A stretch of DNA of 64,000 nt from Cervus elaphus (GCF_910594005.1 NC_057832.1:103675152-103739151), one strand, 5' to 3'. Counted from the first letter of the stretch, positions 45,300 through 56,350 are shown. The notes: a model not told the origin generated them from the letters alone. Numbers and translations are program-made.

Positions 45300-45510
45300 C
45301 ACTTAGCCTTCTGCTGGCTCATTCTTCTACTGGCTCTTTGCATGGCCGGCCTCTTCTCTTGGTACCAGTTCAAATGTCACTTCCACAGGGGAGCCTTTCC
45401 TGACTTATCTGCCTAAGTAGGTTCCCTTCCTCGGTTATTTTTCATCTTCCCTCCTCCACCTTCTCAATCTATTCTCAACACTGGAGCCAAATTTTATGGA
45501 TGCATCACCC
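45300..45510 (+). mobile_element. L2 LINE fragment, sense
   Basis: The run cagttcaaatgtcacttcc then gagcctttcctgacttatc is the L2 block before the 3' end. The neighbouring caatctattctcaacactgg resembles a different L2 part, so order within the fragment is uncertain. Confidence 0.6.
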
Positions 45511-45999
45511 AAACTCCTATGCCAGATGACGTATCATCAGGTTCTGCCAACAGGAAGCGCTAGCAGGAAGTTGGAGGGCAAAAGGAGAAAGAGAGATTGG
45601 GCTCTTATCTCCTTCCTCTCCGTTTTGGATCGGAGTTCTGACCTTGGGTGCCTCCCTCCATAACGAGAGGTCCTGCCAGATAACATTTTCCCCATGGCTC
45701 CAGCTCTCGCTGGACTATGACAACACCATTTCCTCTCCTTGGTCCTTGATGAGAGCTTTCTGCTGTTACCAGTCTCTGGCAGCCTCAACATCCCTTGTTG
45801 CTTCTTTCAATGCTGCCTATACCTCTGTAAGTTCTCTCTTCATTAGTATTTCTTCTGTTAATCATCTGAATGGAAATCTGTTTTTCTTTTAGGATCGTGA
45901 ATAGATTTCCCTAGTTAGTCACTGTTTTCAGGTTTTAATTTTTTCCTTTCTTAGCACGACTGTCATAGTTGTTTATTTTCTAGCTTGTTGATGGTGGGG
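45511..45999. other. Unique intron sequence with both strands open
   Basis: Frames at 45537-45791 (-) and 45644-45892 (+) overlap. Neither has recognisable similarity. Confidence 0.45.
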
Positions 46000-46078
46000 G
46001 ACAGGGAGGCCTGACGTGCTGCAGTCCATAGGGTCCCAAAGAATTGGACACGGCTGTGTGACCGAACAACAACAGTAA
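46000..46078 (+). mobile_element. Bov-A fragment, sense
   Basis: It covers gacagggaggcctgacgtgc through gcagtccatagggtcccaaa and ggacacggctgtgtgaccga. This is the 3' part only. Confidence 0.8.
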
Positions 46079-47511
46079 CAGGCTTGTTGATTTCCTATCT
46101 TTTCTCACTAGAAATTAGGTTCCAAAAGCATAGTACACTATCAGGCAGGAGGAATGTGCCCAGGAGTTTGTTGGATGAATGTGTATGTGGGTGGGTGGGT
46201 GGATAGATAGTCACAGTGAATAGGTTTTGAGTGTCTTAACTGCAGTCAGAGTGGGAAGATGAGAAATAGAGAGTGACAAAAACTTGTTTACTTTTATGTT
46301 ATGTCTGACTGTATCATTAATTTCTTCTCCATTAGAAAACCTCTCAGTATGTATATCCCTCAAGTATCATGCCATATGCTGTACAGAGCAACTTTAATAT
46401 ACTTAGTGTGACGAATTTAAAAGAAACTGCACTACAGAGTGAATCTGGGAGCTAAAGATACTGGCTCATTAGACATGATAATTTTCAACTTGAGTAACAA
46501 AGACACGTATAACTCCTAACTAGTTGACTACAGTCTGGGCCATGTCAGGGCCACACACTGCTGGCTACACGGCATCTCTGAGCCGTCTACCAACGTGCTT
46601 GTCAAGTCACTCCTAACCTCATCACCAGCCATTTGTACGTGTTACTACACCTCTTGTTCTTCAAGTCAATGACTCCATTCTAAGGCTACATTAAGAACTC
46701 CAGCCTTACCTCTTCTTTCTTTGACCTTGTCCAGATATGATAGCTACATGTAAGTGAATAAATCTTAAAAGCCATTCAAGCTATTCATCTCCAAATACGT
46801 TTACAGAGCCCAGATACCTGCTTTCTTATTTGGTTATTTTGTTCTCCCTTTCTTCCTCAGGATTTTATTTTTGACAATGAAAATGAGTTAGACCACATCC
46901 ATAAATTGGTTTAATATTCTCAGAGTTAGCTTGAAAAAACACATGAGGAGGAGGTTATTTTCCTTTCTCATCGTGAGAAAGTCTCTGGCTTTCTGATGAC
47001 TGTAAATTGTTCTCTAACAATCTCTCTTATGCTCAGATTTCAGAGTTTCCTAAATGTGTTTCAGTGTCACTTTAATATTTTTTTATTCCCAGCTAATTAT
47101 AGGTAGCTAATATAAAGAAAAATAATTGAGAAGTAATTCACAGTAATTGTAGCTGAGAATCCAAAGCAGTTGTGAAGAAGAGAGCTTGGAGAAATAGCTG
47201 TATGCGTGAAAGACGCAGGAGGGCTAAGGATTGAATTCTGTGTCCTTCAAAGCCATTCCCCCTGCTCACTGTTATTTGGTTACAGACTGGAAGGGATCAT
47301 GGCTTTCCCTGGAGGCAGCACCCACTGTCATAAAGCATCAGCCCGATGGGGTTCTCTCAGGACAGTGGACAGACAGCTGTCTCAGTGCTGCTTCCGTTTA
47401 TTTCATGATGTGCAGACAGAGAAGCCCAGAACACTCGGTCCTTTCCTCTCTGAAATGGCATTTGGTCAGGGTAGACAATCAGTTACAAGGGGGCATTTAT
47501 TTGGGCCATAA
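46079..47511. other. Unique intron sequence, no recognised element
   Basis: Short GGGT/GGAT runs near 46188-46206 are the only simple repeat. Overlapping frames at 47206-47511 and 47231-47539 have no recognisable similarity. Confidence 0.45.
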
Positions 47512-47523
47512 CGTGCTTTTACA

Positions 47524-47744
47524 TGGACTTCCCAGGTGATTCAGTAGTAAGGCATCTGCCTGCCAGTGCAGGAGACTCAGGAGACATGGGTTCGATCCCT
47601 GGGTGGGGAAGATCCCCTGGAGGAGGAAATGGCAACCCACTCCAGTATTCCTGCCTCGAAAATCCTGTGGACAGAGGAGCCTGGCGGGATACAGTGCATG
47701 GGGTCGCAAAGAGTTGGACACAGCTGAGCACACACACATGCTCG
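47524..47744 (+). mobile_element. Bov-tA SINE, sense, with 12-bp target duplication
   Basis: The head acttcccaggtgattcagta and body are complete, with an intact B box (ggttcgatcc near 47590). The duplication cgtgcttttaca is exact at 47512-47523 and 47745-47756. It is among the youngest-looking SINEs here. Confidence 0.95.
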
Positions 47745-47779
47745 CGTGCTTTTACACTGGTAACTTTACTTTCTAGGCA

Positions 47780-47815
47780 CATAGGAAGGAAGAAAGGAAG
47801 GAAATAAGGAGGAAG
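47780..47815 (+). repeat. GGAA-rich simple repeat
   Basis: Repeated ggaaggaaga units at 47784-47815. Confidence 0.75.
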
Positions 47816-47929
47816 AAATTACAAGCACCATTTTATAGGTGAAATAACTGCGTTGATGCTGGCCGCTGATACAGCAGCATTGTACTAGAGGTAACAGTAG
47901 AAGCAGTAATGATAGTAGTCATAATAGTA

Positions 47930-48175
47930 AATAGTAATAATGGTGACAACTCACACTTTAATAGCATCTACTATGAGCCAGACACTATCGAGTGCTTTAT
48001 GTGTATTGACTTGTAAATGTTTTATATGCATTGACAACAGCTTTGTGAAGATGGCATTCTTATTGTGGGGAGGAAACTGAGAAACAGTGAAATTAAATAA
48101 TTTGCCCAAAGTCATTTAGCCAGCATCACTAAAACTGTAATTCAAACCCAGGTGACCTAACCCTGGAACCCGTGG
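47930..48175 (+). mobile_element. MIR SINE, sense, near full length
   Basis: It follows the whole MIR consensus order: tagcatctactatgagccag, acactatcgagtgctttatg, gaggaaactgagaaacagtg, tttgcccaaagtcatttagc, then aattcaaacccaggtgacc. Confidence 0.88.
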
Positions 48176-48239
48176 GTTCTAACTTAGTTTTACTCAGTGT
48201 AAGAGAATGCTTGCATGTAAGCTGTTCTTTTTTTTTTTT

Positions 48240-48443
48240 CTTTGCATGCATGCTCAGTCCTGTCTGACTCTTTGTGACTTCATGGACTATAGCCAGCCAG
48301 TCTCCTGTCCATGGGATTTTCCAGACAAGAATACTGGAGAGGGTTGCCATTTCCTACTCCAGAGGATCTTTCTGGACCAGGGATCGAACCCATGTCTCTG
48401 AAATGTAGGTAGATTCTTTACCACTGGGCCACCCAGGAAGCCA
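48240..48443 (-). mobile_element. Bov-tA SINE, antisense
   Basis: On the - strand it runs from ggcttcctgggtggcccag at about 48442 down to the 3' end near 48245. The B box (ggttcgatcc) is intact near 48384. Confidence 0.92.
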
Positions 48444-48989
48444 AGCTAGTTGTTAGCAGTCTGCTATGAGATGGGCAGAATTTGAGACTTTTTTTTTTTT
48501 AAAGCAATTTGACATTGTCTCTTGAACCTAATAGTGAAAGATTGGAACTTGTGTTTTTATCCCTGAGTTTTTCAACTTTCCTTTTTTCTAGTAATTCATT
48601 GTTATTTATAAAAGTATCTATCTGCAGCAGACAGGGAGGACAGGGGGAGAGTTTGGAACCAGATTCTCATCGCAGTCAGAGATGCACTACTCTAAATCCA
48701 TGTACTGCCTACAGGGAAGTAAAAGTGTAAAGCCAACCATCTTCCTTACCTCAGTTGTCTAAGCCTTTTTCCCATGGATGGACTAGCTTGGATATTTGTT
48801 GCAGATGGTCCTCTCCTTGATCCACAGCTCCTGCAGCCTTGGCTGCTGTAGAGAAGACATTATTGAATAAATGGCTGAGCGAATAAAAATGAATGAGCTC
48901 ATGATGGCTTCGTTAATACAAGGGTGTGTGTATGTGTGTGCAGGTTTTGCCCCCACAGGATAAGTTTCCTTCTCTTGAGTTTAACATGC
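48444..48989. other. Unique intron sequence, no recognised element
   Basis: A T tract at 48490-48500 and a short TG run near 48925 are the only simple features. Confidence 0.45.
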
Positions 48990-49180
48990 ATTCAGTTCAG
49001 TTCAATTGCTCAGTCATGTCCGACTCTGCAACCCCATGGACCGCAGCACACCAGGCCTCCCTGTCCATCACCAACTCCTGGAGTTTACCCAAACTCATGT
49101 CCGTTGAGTCGGTGATGCCATCCAACCATCTCGTCCTCTGTCGTCGCCTTCTCCTTCTGCCCCCAATCTTTCCCAGCATC
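48990..49180 (-). mobile_element. Bov-A2 / BovB 3' fragment, antisense
   Basis: It follows the reversed BovB 3' end from ttcagttcagttcaattgct to caatctttcccagcatc. It stops at the same cagcatc position as the left piece of the copy at 15471. Confidence 0.9.
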
Positions 49181-49734
49181 ATGACAATGTTTAAATTAAA
49201 ACATCACAGATCTTATACCTCTAATGCTGTTAGATGGAGGCGGGTGAACTATGCTTCATGCTCTTACCATCTGAGAGTCCTCTGTTACCATCAGTTTTTC
49301 TGCAGAGTGGCCTCCATCCATTGCAAGGCAAAGCATGCTGACTCAAGTGAAAGAAATCCATTAAGAGAAATTCTTCATTTCTCTTGACTCAGATCTTCTG
49401 GCATTCCAGACATAGAGCTATGGAAACAATTGATTGTTTGAAGTGGATACCCCTTCATGCCTTACATATCACAGCAATCAACCAACTGTTCACTCATCAG
49501 GCATGAGGAAGCATTCTCTCTGTTCCCTAACTTGTCCTTGGTTTGGGAATGTAATTTGATTTATTCGTCTTTAGTGTCTCCACCCAGAAAAGGGGAGAGG
49601 AGACTAATGCTTAGGTTTTTCTCCCTTAACTATCACACAGCTGAATGGACATGTTTCTGTATGAACAAAAGATACAGGTAAAGGTTCTCCCCCTACCCTC
49701 CGCCGGTGGAATACCTGGTATCCTTGTTACTTAG
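49181..49734. other. Unique intron sequence, no recognised element
   Basis: Nothing supported. Confidence 0.45.
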
Positions 49735-49838
49735 AGAGGGACCTGTGGACAAGAACATCTGAGTCAGAATCTGCATGTATACGGCATCCCCAGGTGTTTT
49801 GTACGTACATTCAATTTTGAAAAGCACTGTCTTGAACG
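49735..49838 (-). mobile_element. MER5A-type DNA transposon fragment, antisense
   Basis: The run ctgtggacaagaacatctga, then catccccaggtgttttgta and ttttgaaaagcactgtctt matches reversed MER5A with an internal deletion. Confidence 0.65.
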
Positions 49839-49841
49839 AGC

Positions 49842-50050
49842 ATGGCTTCCCTAGTGGCTCAGTGGTGAAGAATACGCCTCCCACTGTAGGAGACGAGGGT
49901 TTGATCCCTGGTCAGGAAGATCCCCTGGAGTAGGAAATGGCAACCCACTCCAGTATTCTTGCCTGGAGAATCCCATGGTCAGAGGAGTCTGGTGGGCTAC
50001 GGTCCATAGGGTCGCACAGAGTCAGACACGGCTGGGTGACTGAGCACACA
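49842..50050 (+). mobile_element. Bov-tA SINE, sense
   Basis: The head atggcttccctagtggctca, the complete body and the end cagacacggctgggtgactg are present. Flanks show only an approximate duplication (cttgaacgagca and cttgtacaagagca). Confidence 0.92.
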
Positions 50051-50074
50051 CATACTCCTTGTACAAGAGCAATG

Positions 50075-50250
50075 TGACGTGTGGTCCATGGACGTGTGCA
50101 TCATATCACCTGCTGCTGCTGCTAAGTCGCTTCAATTGCGTCCGACTCTGTGTGACCCCAATATCACCTGAGCTTATGAGAAATGCAGATTCCTCAGCCT
50201 CAACCATGCTCAAGAGTGGAGCTCAGGAATCTCTGGTCTGACCAGCCTTC
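50075..50250 (-). mobile_element. MER5A-type DNA transposon, antisense, split by a SINE piece
   Basis: The reversed MER5A order is seen: gtgtggtccatggacgtgtg, atatcacctgagcttatgag, aaatgcagattcctcagcct. The insertion at 50112-50160 splits it. Confidence 0.7.
50112..50160 (-). mobile_element. 49-bp Bov-tA 3' end, antisense, with perfect target duplication
   Basis: Only the SINE 3' end is present, with a (GCT)n tail on the + strand and gtccgactctgtgtgacccc as body. The 9-bp duplication atatcacct is exact at 50103-50111 and 50161-50169, so it is a genuine severely 5'-truncated insertion. Confidence 0.9.
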
Positions 50251-50811
50251 TCAGTGATTAATAGAGGTGGAAGTTTTAGAAGCATTGTCTTACATAATAC
50301 CAGCATTTCCAGCTGGAGGCTAGGCAATGGGGCTCTAATGCTGCGGGCTTCTAGCACTGCGGCAAACAACAGTAGTTACTTCAAAAAAATGATTCAGCTT
50401 TGTTTCATACAGACGCCAAATTTGTAAAAACAATATTTGCAGTGGCAGCAAAAGCTGCTTCCTAGTCTAGCACATTGCTGAATGTTGCAAAGTTCTTTCC
50501 AGACACAGGCTGAGTGTACGTTTCCTGGCTCATGTTGAGCAATGTGAGACAAGGACAGCTTTCCTAATGTCGAGGCTTACATTCCCACATTCACTGGAGG
50601 AAAAAACCATAAACTGTGCAAGTGAAAAAGTTGAAGCAATCTTCAAACATGTAAAGCACATTTTCATTTTCCTCATTGCCTCAGTGTGTGTCAGAGCCCT
50701 TCTGAGAAGTGAGATGGTTAGAGGCAGCCTGCAAATCGTACATTCTCCTCTCTTCCTCATCCTTCTGAGCTCCCCACTGCTCCCTGGGGGTTGTGTGGGG
50801 CTCAGTAACAA
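50251..50811. other. Repeat-poor intron; possible conserved block at about 50340-50720
   Basis: Repeat-free sequence with overlapping frames on both strands (50530-50811 on -, 50567-50821 on +). Contains gcggcaaacaacagtagtta and ccaaatttgtaaaaacaata. No recognised product. Confidence 0.3.
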
Positions 50812-50990
50812 TTCTCATTAGAATCACCCAAGAGCTTTCTGAGCACACCCAGGGAGTTGGTTCAGTTGATCAGGGGTAAGATACCATCCCAGAGATATGG
50901 TTCAGTAGATCAGGGGTGAGGTCTGGGCATCCAGGTGTTATGAGCTGTCCAGATGATTCCAACATATACAGACAGTATTAGCATCACTTG
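50812..50990 (+). mobile_element. MER5A-type DNA transposon, sense, with internal tandem duplication
   Basis: It follows MER5A forward: attagaatcacccaagagct, ttcagtagatcaggggtgag, catccaggtgttatgagctg. A unit of about 40 bp is repeated, giving ggttcagt(t/a)gatcaggggt at 50859 and again at 50899. Confidence 0.65.
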
Positions 50991-51124
50991 TCGCTGGCCT
51001 GCATCTTTCTACTCCATGGAATCAATTACTGCTATGAGAGAAAGTACAATAAGGGATTTGTTCTTTCAGTCAGTTTTGTAACAAAGGATCTGTTGGATAC
51101 TTTGAATCAAGCTTAATATATAAG

Positions 51125-51300
51125 ACTTGGGATCAGATACAAATAGATTTAAATCCCAGATGTTTCAGTGGATACTTTTGTGATAAGGACCAAGTTGCTC
51201 GCCTCTCCATACCTATTCCCTGCTCTATAAAATAAGAATAATAAAATATGTGTCCTAGGAACACAGACATCATTTCTAAGGTTTGGATGGAATAATGGTT
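51125..51300 (-). mobile_element. MIR SINE, antisense
   Basis: It has the reversed MIR order: cttgggatcagatacaaata, gatttaaatcccagatgttt, ttgtgataaggaccaagttg, tctataaaataagaataata. Confidence 0.65.
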
Positions 51301-51684
51301 GTAAAACATACCTCCTTCCTTTTCCATGTCACAGATGCCTGGACTTCAGCCTTGACTACTCTGATGCCTGCTACCTGCCCACAGCTTAACTCTCAACTTC
51401 ATAGCCTTTTGACTTCTACTAACCATGCCTCACCACTCCTGTGGTTTCTTTGTAGATTTCAGCCTGCATCTCCTCCCATCACTAACTTGCTGTTTACTCA
51501 CTCCTGTTCTCTGTACTCCCTCACCCAGCTAGTAACTCGTGTTTCCTGTTTCCCATTACCTTAGAGTGACAGCAGGAGATGGTATTGTTTCACTTCGTTC
51601 CTCTTTTTCCTGGATTTGCCCACTGATCATTTGTTAGCAGCAGAAACAGCATGCAATATTTATGATCATTAAAGCTAGTATGTT
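51301..51684. other. Unique intron sequence, no recognised element
   Basis: The 93-codon frame at 51283-51564 has no recognisable similarity. Confidence 0.45.
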
Positions 51685-52096
51685 CGTTTCCCAGGGCACG
51701 TATAACAAATTACCACAAACTTGGTGGTTTAAAAAATAGAAATTGATGGACTCACAGTTCTGGAGGCCAGAGGCCACATTCCCTTCAAAGGCTCTAAAGG
51801 AGGACCCTTCCTTGCTTCTTCCATCTTCTGGTGGTCCTGGCCTTTTTTGGCTTTGGGGAGCATAATTCTGATCCCTGCTTCCACCTTAACATGATCTTCT
51901 TCCACATTCTCCATTTTTCCTTTTCTGTCTCTTCTCAGGACACTGTCATTGAATTTCGGGCACATTTTAATCCAGCCATGACCTCACCTCAACCCTTACT
52001 ATATTTATATCCACAAAGACCCTATTTACGACTAAGGTCACATTCTGAGGTTGCCTGTGGAATGTTGGGAGGACACTATTCAACTCACCCCAGCTA
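51685..52096 (-). mobile_element. MLT1-like (ERVL-MaLR) solo LTR, antisense
   Basis: Reversed MLT1-type blocks run in order: aaattaccacaaacttggtg, cagttctggaggccagaggc, cttgcttcttccatcttctg, then aaagaccctatttacgacta and aggtcacattctgaggttgc. It is a non-coding solo LTR. GCTA occurs at both edges as a likely short target duplication. The exact subfamily is not certain. Confidence 0.8.
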
Positions 52097-52139
52097 ATAA
52101 CTGTTAGCAGTCTATATAGAATGCAACATATTCAACTTG

Positions 52140-52640
52140 CTATATTTTCCTAGAAAACACTCTGGCAGGAAGCAGTATAGAAGTAATGTTGTTAAGGCAA
52201 TAGGCCCAGAATGGTCTAAATTCTAGATGTCAGCAAGCTTCCAAATGAAAGTTTTTGGTGGGCTGAGTGATTGCTGTAGCTCTAGTTAAGCTTTATTGAA
52301 TGTTAGTAGACACAGCTGCTTACAATATAATGATTTGCCAGAGATAATTACACTGATGCCCAAGCCTATTATCTCCCCGGCTAAGTCAAGGTGCTGCCAG
52401 TAACCTCTTGTTGGTTTCCCAGGAAAGTGTGGCCAGCAGAAGTAGCATATTGTTTTCATCATATCAAATTATGTTAATGTGAATAACGTTAGATTTGAGT
52501 GGTGTTTGCATTACAGCCAGTTGTTGCCACTCTGCTCGGTGGTACAGAATAGATTTAGTTTTTATTAGCCTAAATAGATTAGTCCCATTTAAGGTCTGCT
52601 GGAAGTCATCATGGAAATCATTAAGTGGAAAAGAGAGCTG
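52140..52640. promoter_or_regulatory. Candidate conserved non-coding block
   Basis: Repeat-free, with AT-rich words (gagataattacactgatg, catatcaaattatgttaatg, tttgcattacagcc) between balanced sequence (ccccggctaagtcaaggtgc). No recognised reading frame. Confidence 0.35.
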
Positions 52641-53221
52641 ATCAATTTTTTTTTTTCTCCCCTGTAAGCTTGGAGAGGTGGTGCTAATGGTCTCACTGTG
52701 CTAAAAATAAGTCTCAGAACCAAGATGCCTTGAGGCCTAATTTGATTCTTCAGTGTTTACCTAAACCTAAAGAAATACTGACTTAAATAGTAACTTTGAA
52801 TTTTCCTTTGATAAAGGTAAAATAAAAGTAAAATACAACACTCACCAGCATTATTATTTACGCCCTTCGTGATGCATGAAGGCCTCAAGTAACCAACCGC
52901 TAGTGGCTGCTTCAGGTTTTATCTGGGAAGATGGGCTACAAGATTCCTTTGTTCCTTTTGATTGTTCAGATTGTCACCGTGGCTTTCAACTCTCCCCTGT
53001 CCACTTCAGAGACAGCTGAGCAAATTAAAATTTTCAATACTGATGTGGACTTTGGGTGTGTCTTCAGATTTTATTATCAAGTTGTGTTATTTTTGTATGA
53101 TTAATTTTGTTACTAGTTTAAAGCATTTTATTTGTTGTAGAATTTTTGGTGTGATTCCTCATAGCTATTTAGGAAAATAACTCACATAAATTTCACCATG
53201 GCATGGTAGGAAAAGTATTTA
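52641..53221. other. Unique intron sequence, no recognised element
   Basis: Nothing supported. Confidence 0.45.
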
Positions 53222-53430
53222 AAATGGGGATCTGGTCTCCCTGTCAGTCCAGTGACCTTAGACAAGCCCAAGCCACTTATCTTCCCTCAGCTTCATGTTT
53301 CTCTATGAGAATGATACTGGCTTAAACCACCTCATAAGATTAAGGTGAGGAGTACAGCGAGATCATGTATTCGGCAGGGCTTTCTGAACTGCTCTACGTA
53401 TTGAGTTGTCTCATAATTGTTATTATTGGT
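53222..53430 (-). mobile_element. MIR SINE, antisense, diverged
   Basis: It has the reversed MIR order: ccagtgaccttagacaagcc, ccctcagcttcatgtttctc, tatgagaatgatactggctt, then attaaggtgaggagtacagc. Confidence 0.7.
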
Positions 53431-55559
53431 CCACACACCTACATGATCATTCAGAAAATCCATTAGCATTAAGGAAAATGATGTTAAGAAAACACCTACA
53501 GAAATCAAAAATACTTCCTATTAAATGAGAGGCTTCACTAAGTTTTACCAATAGTTTGTTTTATAAATGATTGGACAACCAATATAAGAACCTGGTATTT
53601 CCACCCCCCCCCCCAGAGTTTATCATGAAAATATTTGAAATATCTAAAAAGACTGAGAAAAAGAAAGAAGGAAAACCACCCACAGCTCACTGCCCAGATT
53701 TTACAGTTAGCACTTTTCTGAATTTGTTCCATAGCATAACCAAACCTGATAAATTTGAATTCTTTTTCAGTCATCCTAGAAATGAATTCCCAGTCATTCC
53801 TAAGCACTTCACCATGGTGTTGTTCACAGGTTTTTAATATCTTACTTAGAAAATCTGAACATAAAAAGAAATATATTAAGTGAGAAAGTAGTTGCTTTGT
53901 GTTAAGTGTTCAATTTCTAACAGTATCCATCCAGATGTTTCCTTAAAATAGTGTCATGGAACAGGAAATTGACCAACCCATGCTTGTTGTTAATCTATTA
54001 CTTACAGATTGCCTGTATTGAAGGATACTACTGGGGAATTTGCCTTAACTACTGATGAAAAAGGCTGTGAAGTGAGCAAATGAGAGAGGATTTTTATATA
54101 CATGCAGAATAGGCACATCATATCAATTTTTTATAAATATCATTATAGTCTTATCTCTGGATGAAGAAGAAATAGGACCTTGTTGTCCATTTGGCTGGTT
54201 TTCATAGAAAGTCCCCGGTTAACTAGATGGGAGAAAGGGGTGTGTGTGTGTGTAAATACACATATATTTAAACTAACTTCTATACAGTATAGCCAGTGAG
54301 GCATTTGGAGAAAACCAATAGGGGCTAGAAATAAAGAAATCATTTTTTCTTTTGTCTGCAGAAAATCATCTGCAGCCAACCCAATGCATTGTATAAAAAT
54401 CATTAATGATATGAAGTTTTTATTTTTTGAAGTCTGTTAAAAATCCAGCTGTTTTCTCCAGCATTCCATCAATTCTCAGAATGTATTTGGGACAGATTTT
54501 AATTTAGATGCAACTTTCCCAGAATTCATTTATTGTATCTGGGTTATGAGGTCAGTGTATAACACAGAGGCTGAGAAGGGCTTATCCACAGGGCTGGAGG
54601 AGTCATGAGAGGCTTCTGAATGAGAAGGTAATTACAGTCAATGACACTTGTTCACCAGCTTTGCTTGGTACTAAGAAAGTTGCTTGAGCACTAGGCTGTT
54701 TCAGAATGACATCAGTATAGAGTTAAGCCCTGGGTTTTAAAGGAGGATTCTGAATTTACTTTCTAAGTAAAAGCAGGCCCGCTGATGGCCATCTTGGTTT
54801 TCACCTAGACTGCGCTATGTAACAGGGCTTATTTGGGGTAAGTATTTTGAGACATTTGATTGGCTGCTGTCTGTCTTGATCTTGCCTCGGCCCACTCCTT
54901 GGTGGATAAGCAGGAGAGAAGATAATGACTAATGACAGATCTGCTGACGGGGACTGAACTGCGTTAACACTCTGTCGCTCAGATCTTTAGAGAGCTGTCT
55001 TTGCCCGAAATAGATTTGACTTTACTTGCTAACAAAGGCATCTTCAAATGTATTTTTCTTCCTTAAACACTGGAGAAGAGGAAGAACATCCCATCAAGAG
55101 ATAGCAAGAAGGGAGAAAAGACTGGCTTGACAGCCCAAGCAGATGATAGTTATAGTTCTTGTGAGCAGCAGGATTGCTGACCTGGCAAGATGGCTGGTGG
55201 AAGCCGGATGAGCATAGGCAGAGAACTGCTGTTCTTGGGGGATCTTTGAGGTCCTTATCCCAAGTCATTTTTGCCCTGTCTGGATAGTGCAGCTCTGGCT
55301 TAGAGATGTTCTAGTGAGCCAAGGAAGACGAAGAAGACTGCCTCAGCTTGAAAGTTAAACGGCCCTTTAAGATAACTGTTCAAGTAAAGTAGATGTTTTT
55401 CTTCATGCTTTTCAAGGGTCCTGTCCTGCTCACAACCTGGCATGTTCTTTCTCTTAGCTTAGACACCTAAGATGGGCTGGTGAAAATCTGCCGCATCAAA
55501 TTAAACAAGAGTGACACAACACAGCTGACTAATTTCCACTGGTGAAATTCTAATAAAAC
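53431..55559. other. Mostly unique intron sequence
   Basis: It includes a C tract at about 53600-53613 and a short TG run at 54240-54253. Frames at 53538-53807, 53571-53837 and 54143-54403 have no recognisable similarity. The candidate block at 54730-55030 is listed separately. Confidence 0.45.
54730..55030. promoter_or_regulatory. Candidate conserved non-coding block
   Basis: Repeat-free and relatively CpG-containing, with gatggccatcttggttttca (YY1-like GCCATCTTG), gacatttgattggctgctg (CCAAT-like on the other strand), ataatgactaatgacagatc and gaactgcgttaacactctgtc. No reading frame. Inferred from texture and motifs only. Confidence 0.38.
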
Positions 55560-56350
55560 TAAATGATTACTCACTACACACCTCCTTTGTGCTATCACTG
55601 GACAAGGAGATGAGGATATGCAAAAGAAATTTAAAGCCTCTCTCCCACTTCTCAGGGGCTTCCAGTTTAGTTGGGGCATCAGAATTCCTCATGCCTATAA
55701 ATGTGAGCAGCAGAAGACCATGGGTACCTGAACACTGAAGGTGATGGTTCAGAAGATTTGCAGTTTAAGAGAAAGATGGGAACGATGACCCTATATGCGA
55801 GACAGCAAAAGAGACACAGATGTGAAGAACAGGCTTTTGGACTCTTTGGGAGAAGGCGAGGGTGGGATGACTTGAGAGAATTGCATTGAAACATGTATAT
55901 TATTATATGTGAAATAGATCGCTAGTCCAGGTTGGATGCATGAGACAGGGTGCTCAGGGCTGGTGCACTGGGATGACCCTGAGGGATGGGATGGGGAGGG
56001 AGGTGGGAGGGGGGTTCAGGATGGGGGAAACATGTACACCCATGGCTGATTCATGTCAATGTATGGCAAAAACCACTACAATATTGTAATTAGTCTCCAA
56101 TTAAAATAAATTAATTAATTTAAAAAATAAAAAGGAGTGGTGGACTCAACTGAGGGCTGGAGAATTCTAGAAGCTTTAAACAAGAGGTGGGTCCTGAACT
56201 GGACATTGTAGGATATGTAGAAATAGAGAAGGGGAAGTGTTACGTGAGCCAAACGATACATGTGAAGACACCAAAGGGGTTGTTCACAAGCTGGTGGGAT
56301 TAGTCTAGGTGAGTGAAGGAATGGACAGTGAGGAGTAAGGTTCTCAGGGC
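55560..56350 (-). mobile_element. L2 LINE remnants, antisense, split by an L1
   Basis: Stretches at 55560-55680 (cctcctttgtgctatcactg, aggggcttccagtttagttg) and 56150-56340 (gggtcctgaactggacattg, gtgaagacaccaaaggggtt) resemble the reversed L2 3' region on both sides of the L1 piece. Strongly diverged. Confidence 0.4.
55886..56135 (+). mobile_element. Artiodactyl L1 3' end, sense, 5'-truncated
   Basis: It matches the same L1 3'UTR as the copy at 4319-4571, here forward: catgtatattattatatgtg, ccaggttggatgcatgagac, the G-rich block, then ttcatgtcaatgtatggcaa and an A-rich tail (aattaaaataaatt...) ending near 56132. Confidence 0.92.

Noticed and set aside
47524..47744. tRNA-like head with intact A/B-box-like sequence
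   Set aside because: It belongs to a Bov-tA SINE. The cloverleaf is not complete and the SINE body follows, so it is not a tRNA gene.
48926..49387. Plus-strand frame of 153 codons
   Set aside because: Most of it is the antisense side of a Bov-A2/BovB 3' fragment. The remainder has no similarity I recognise.
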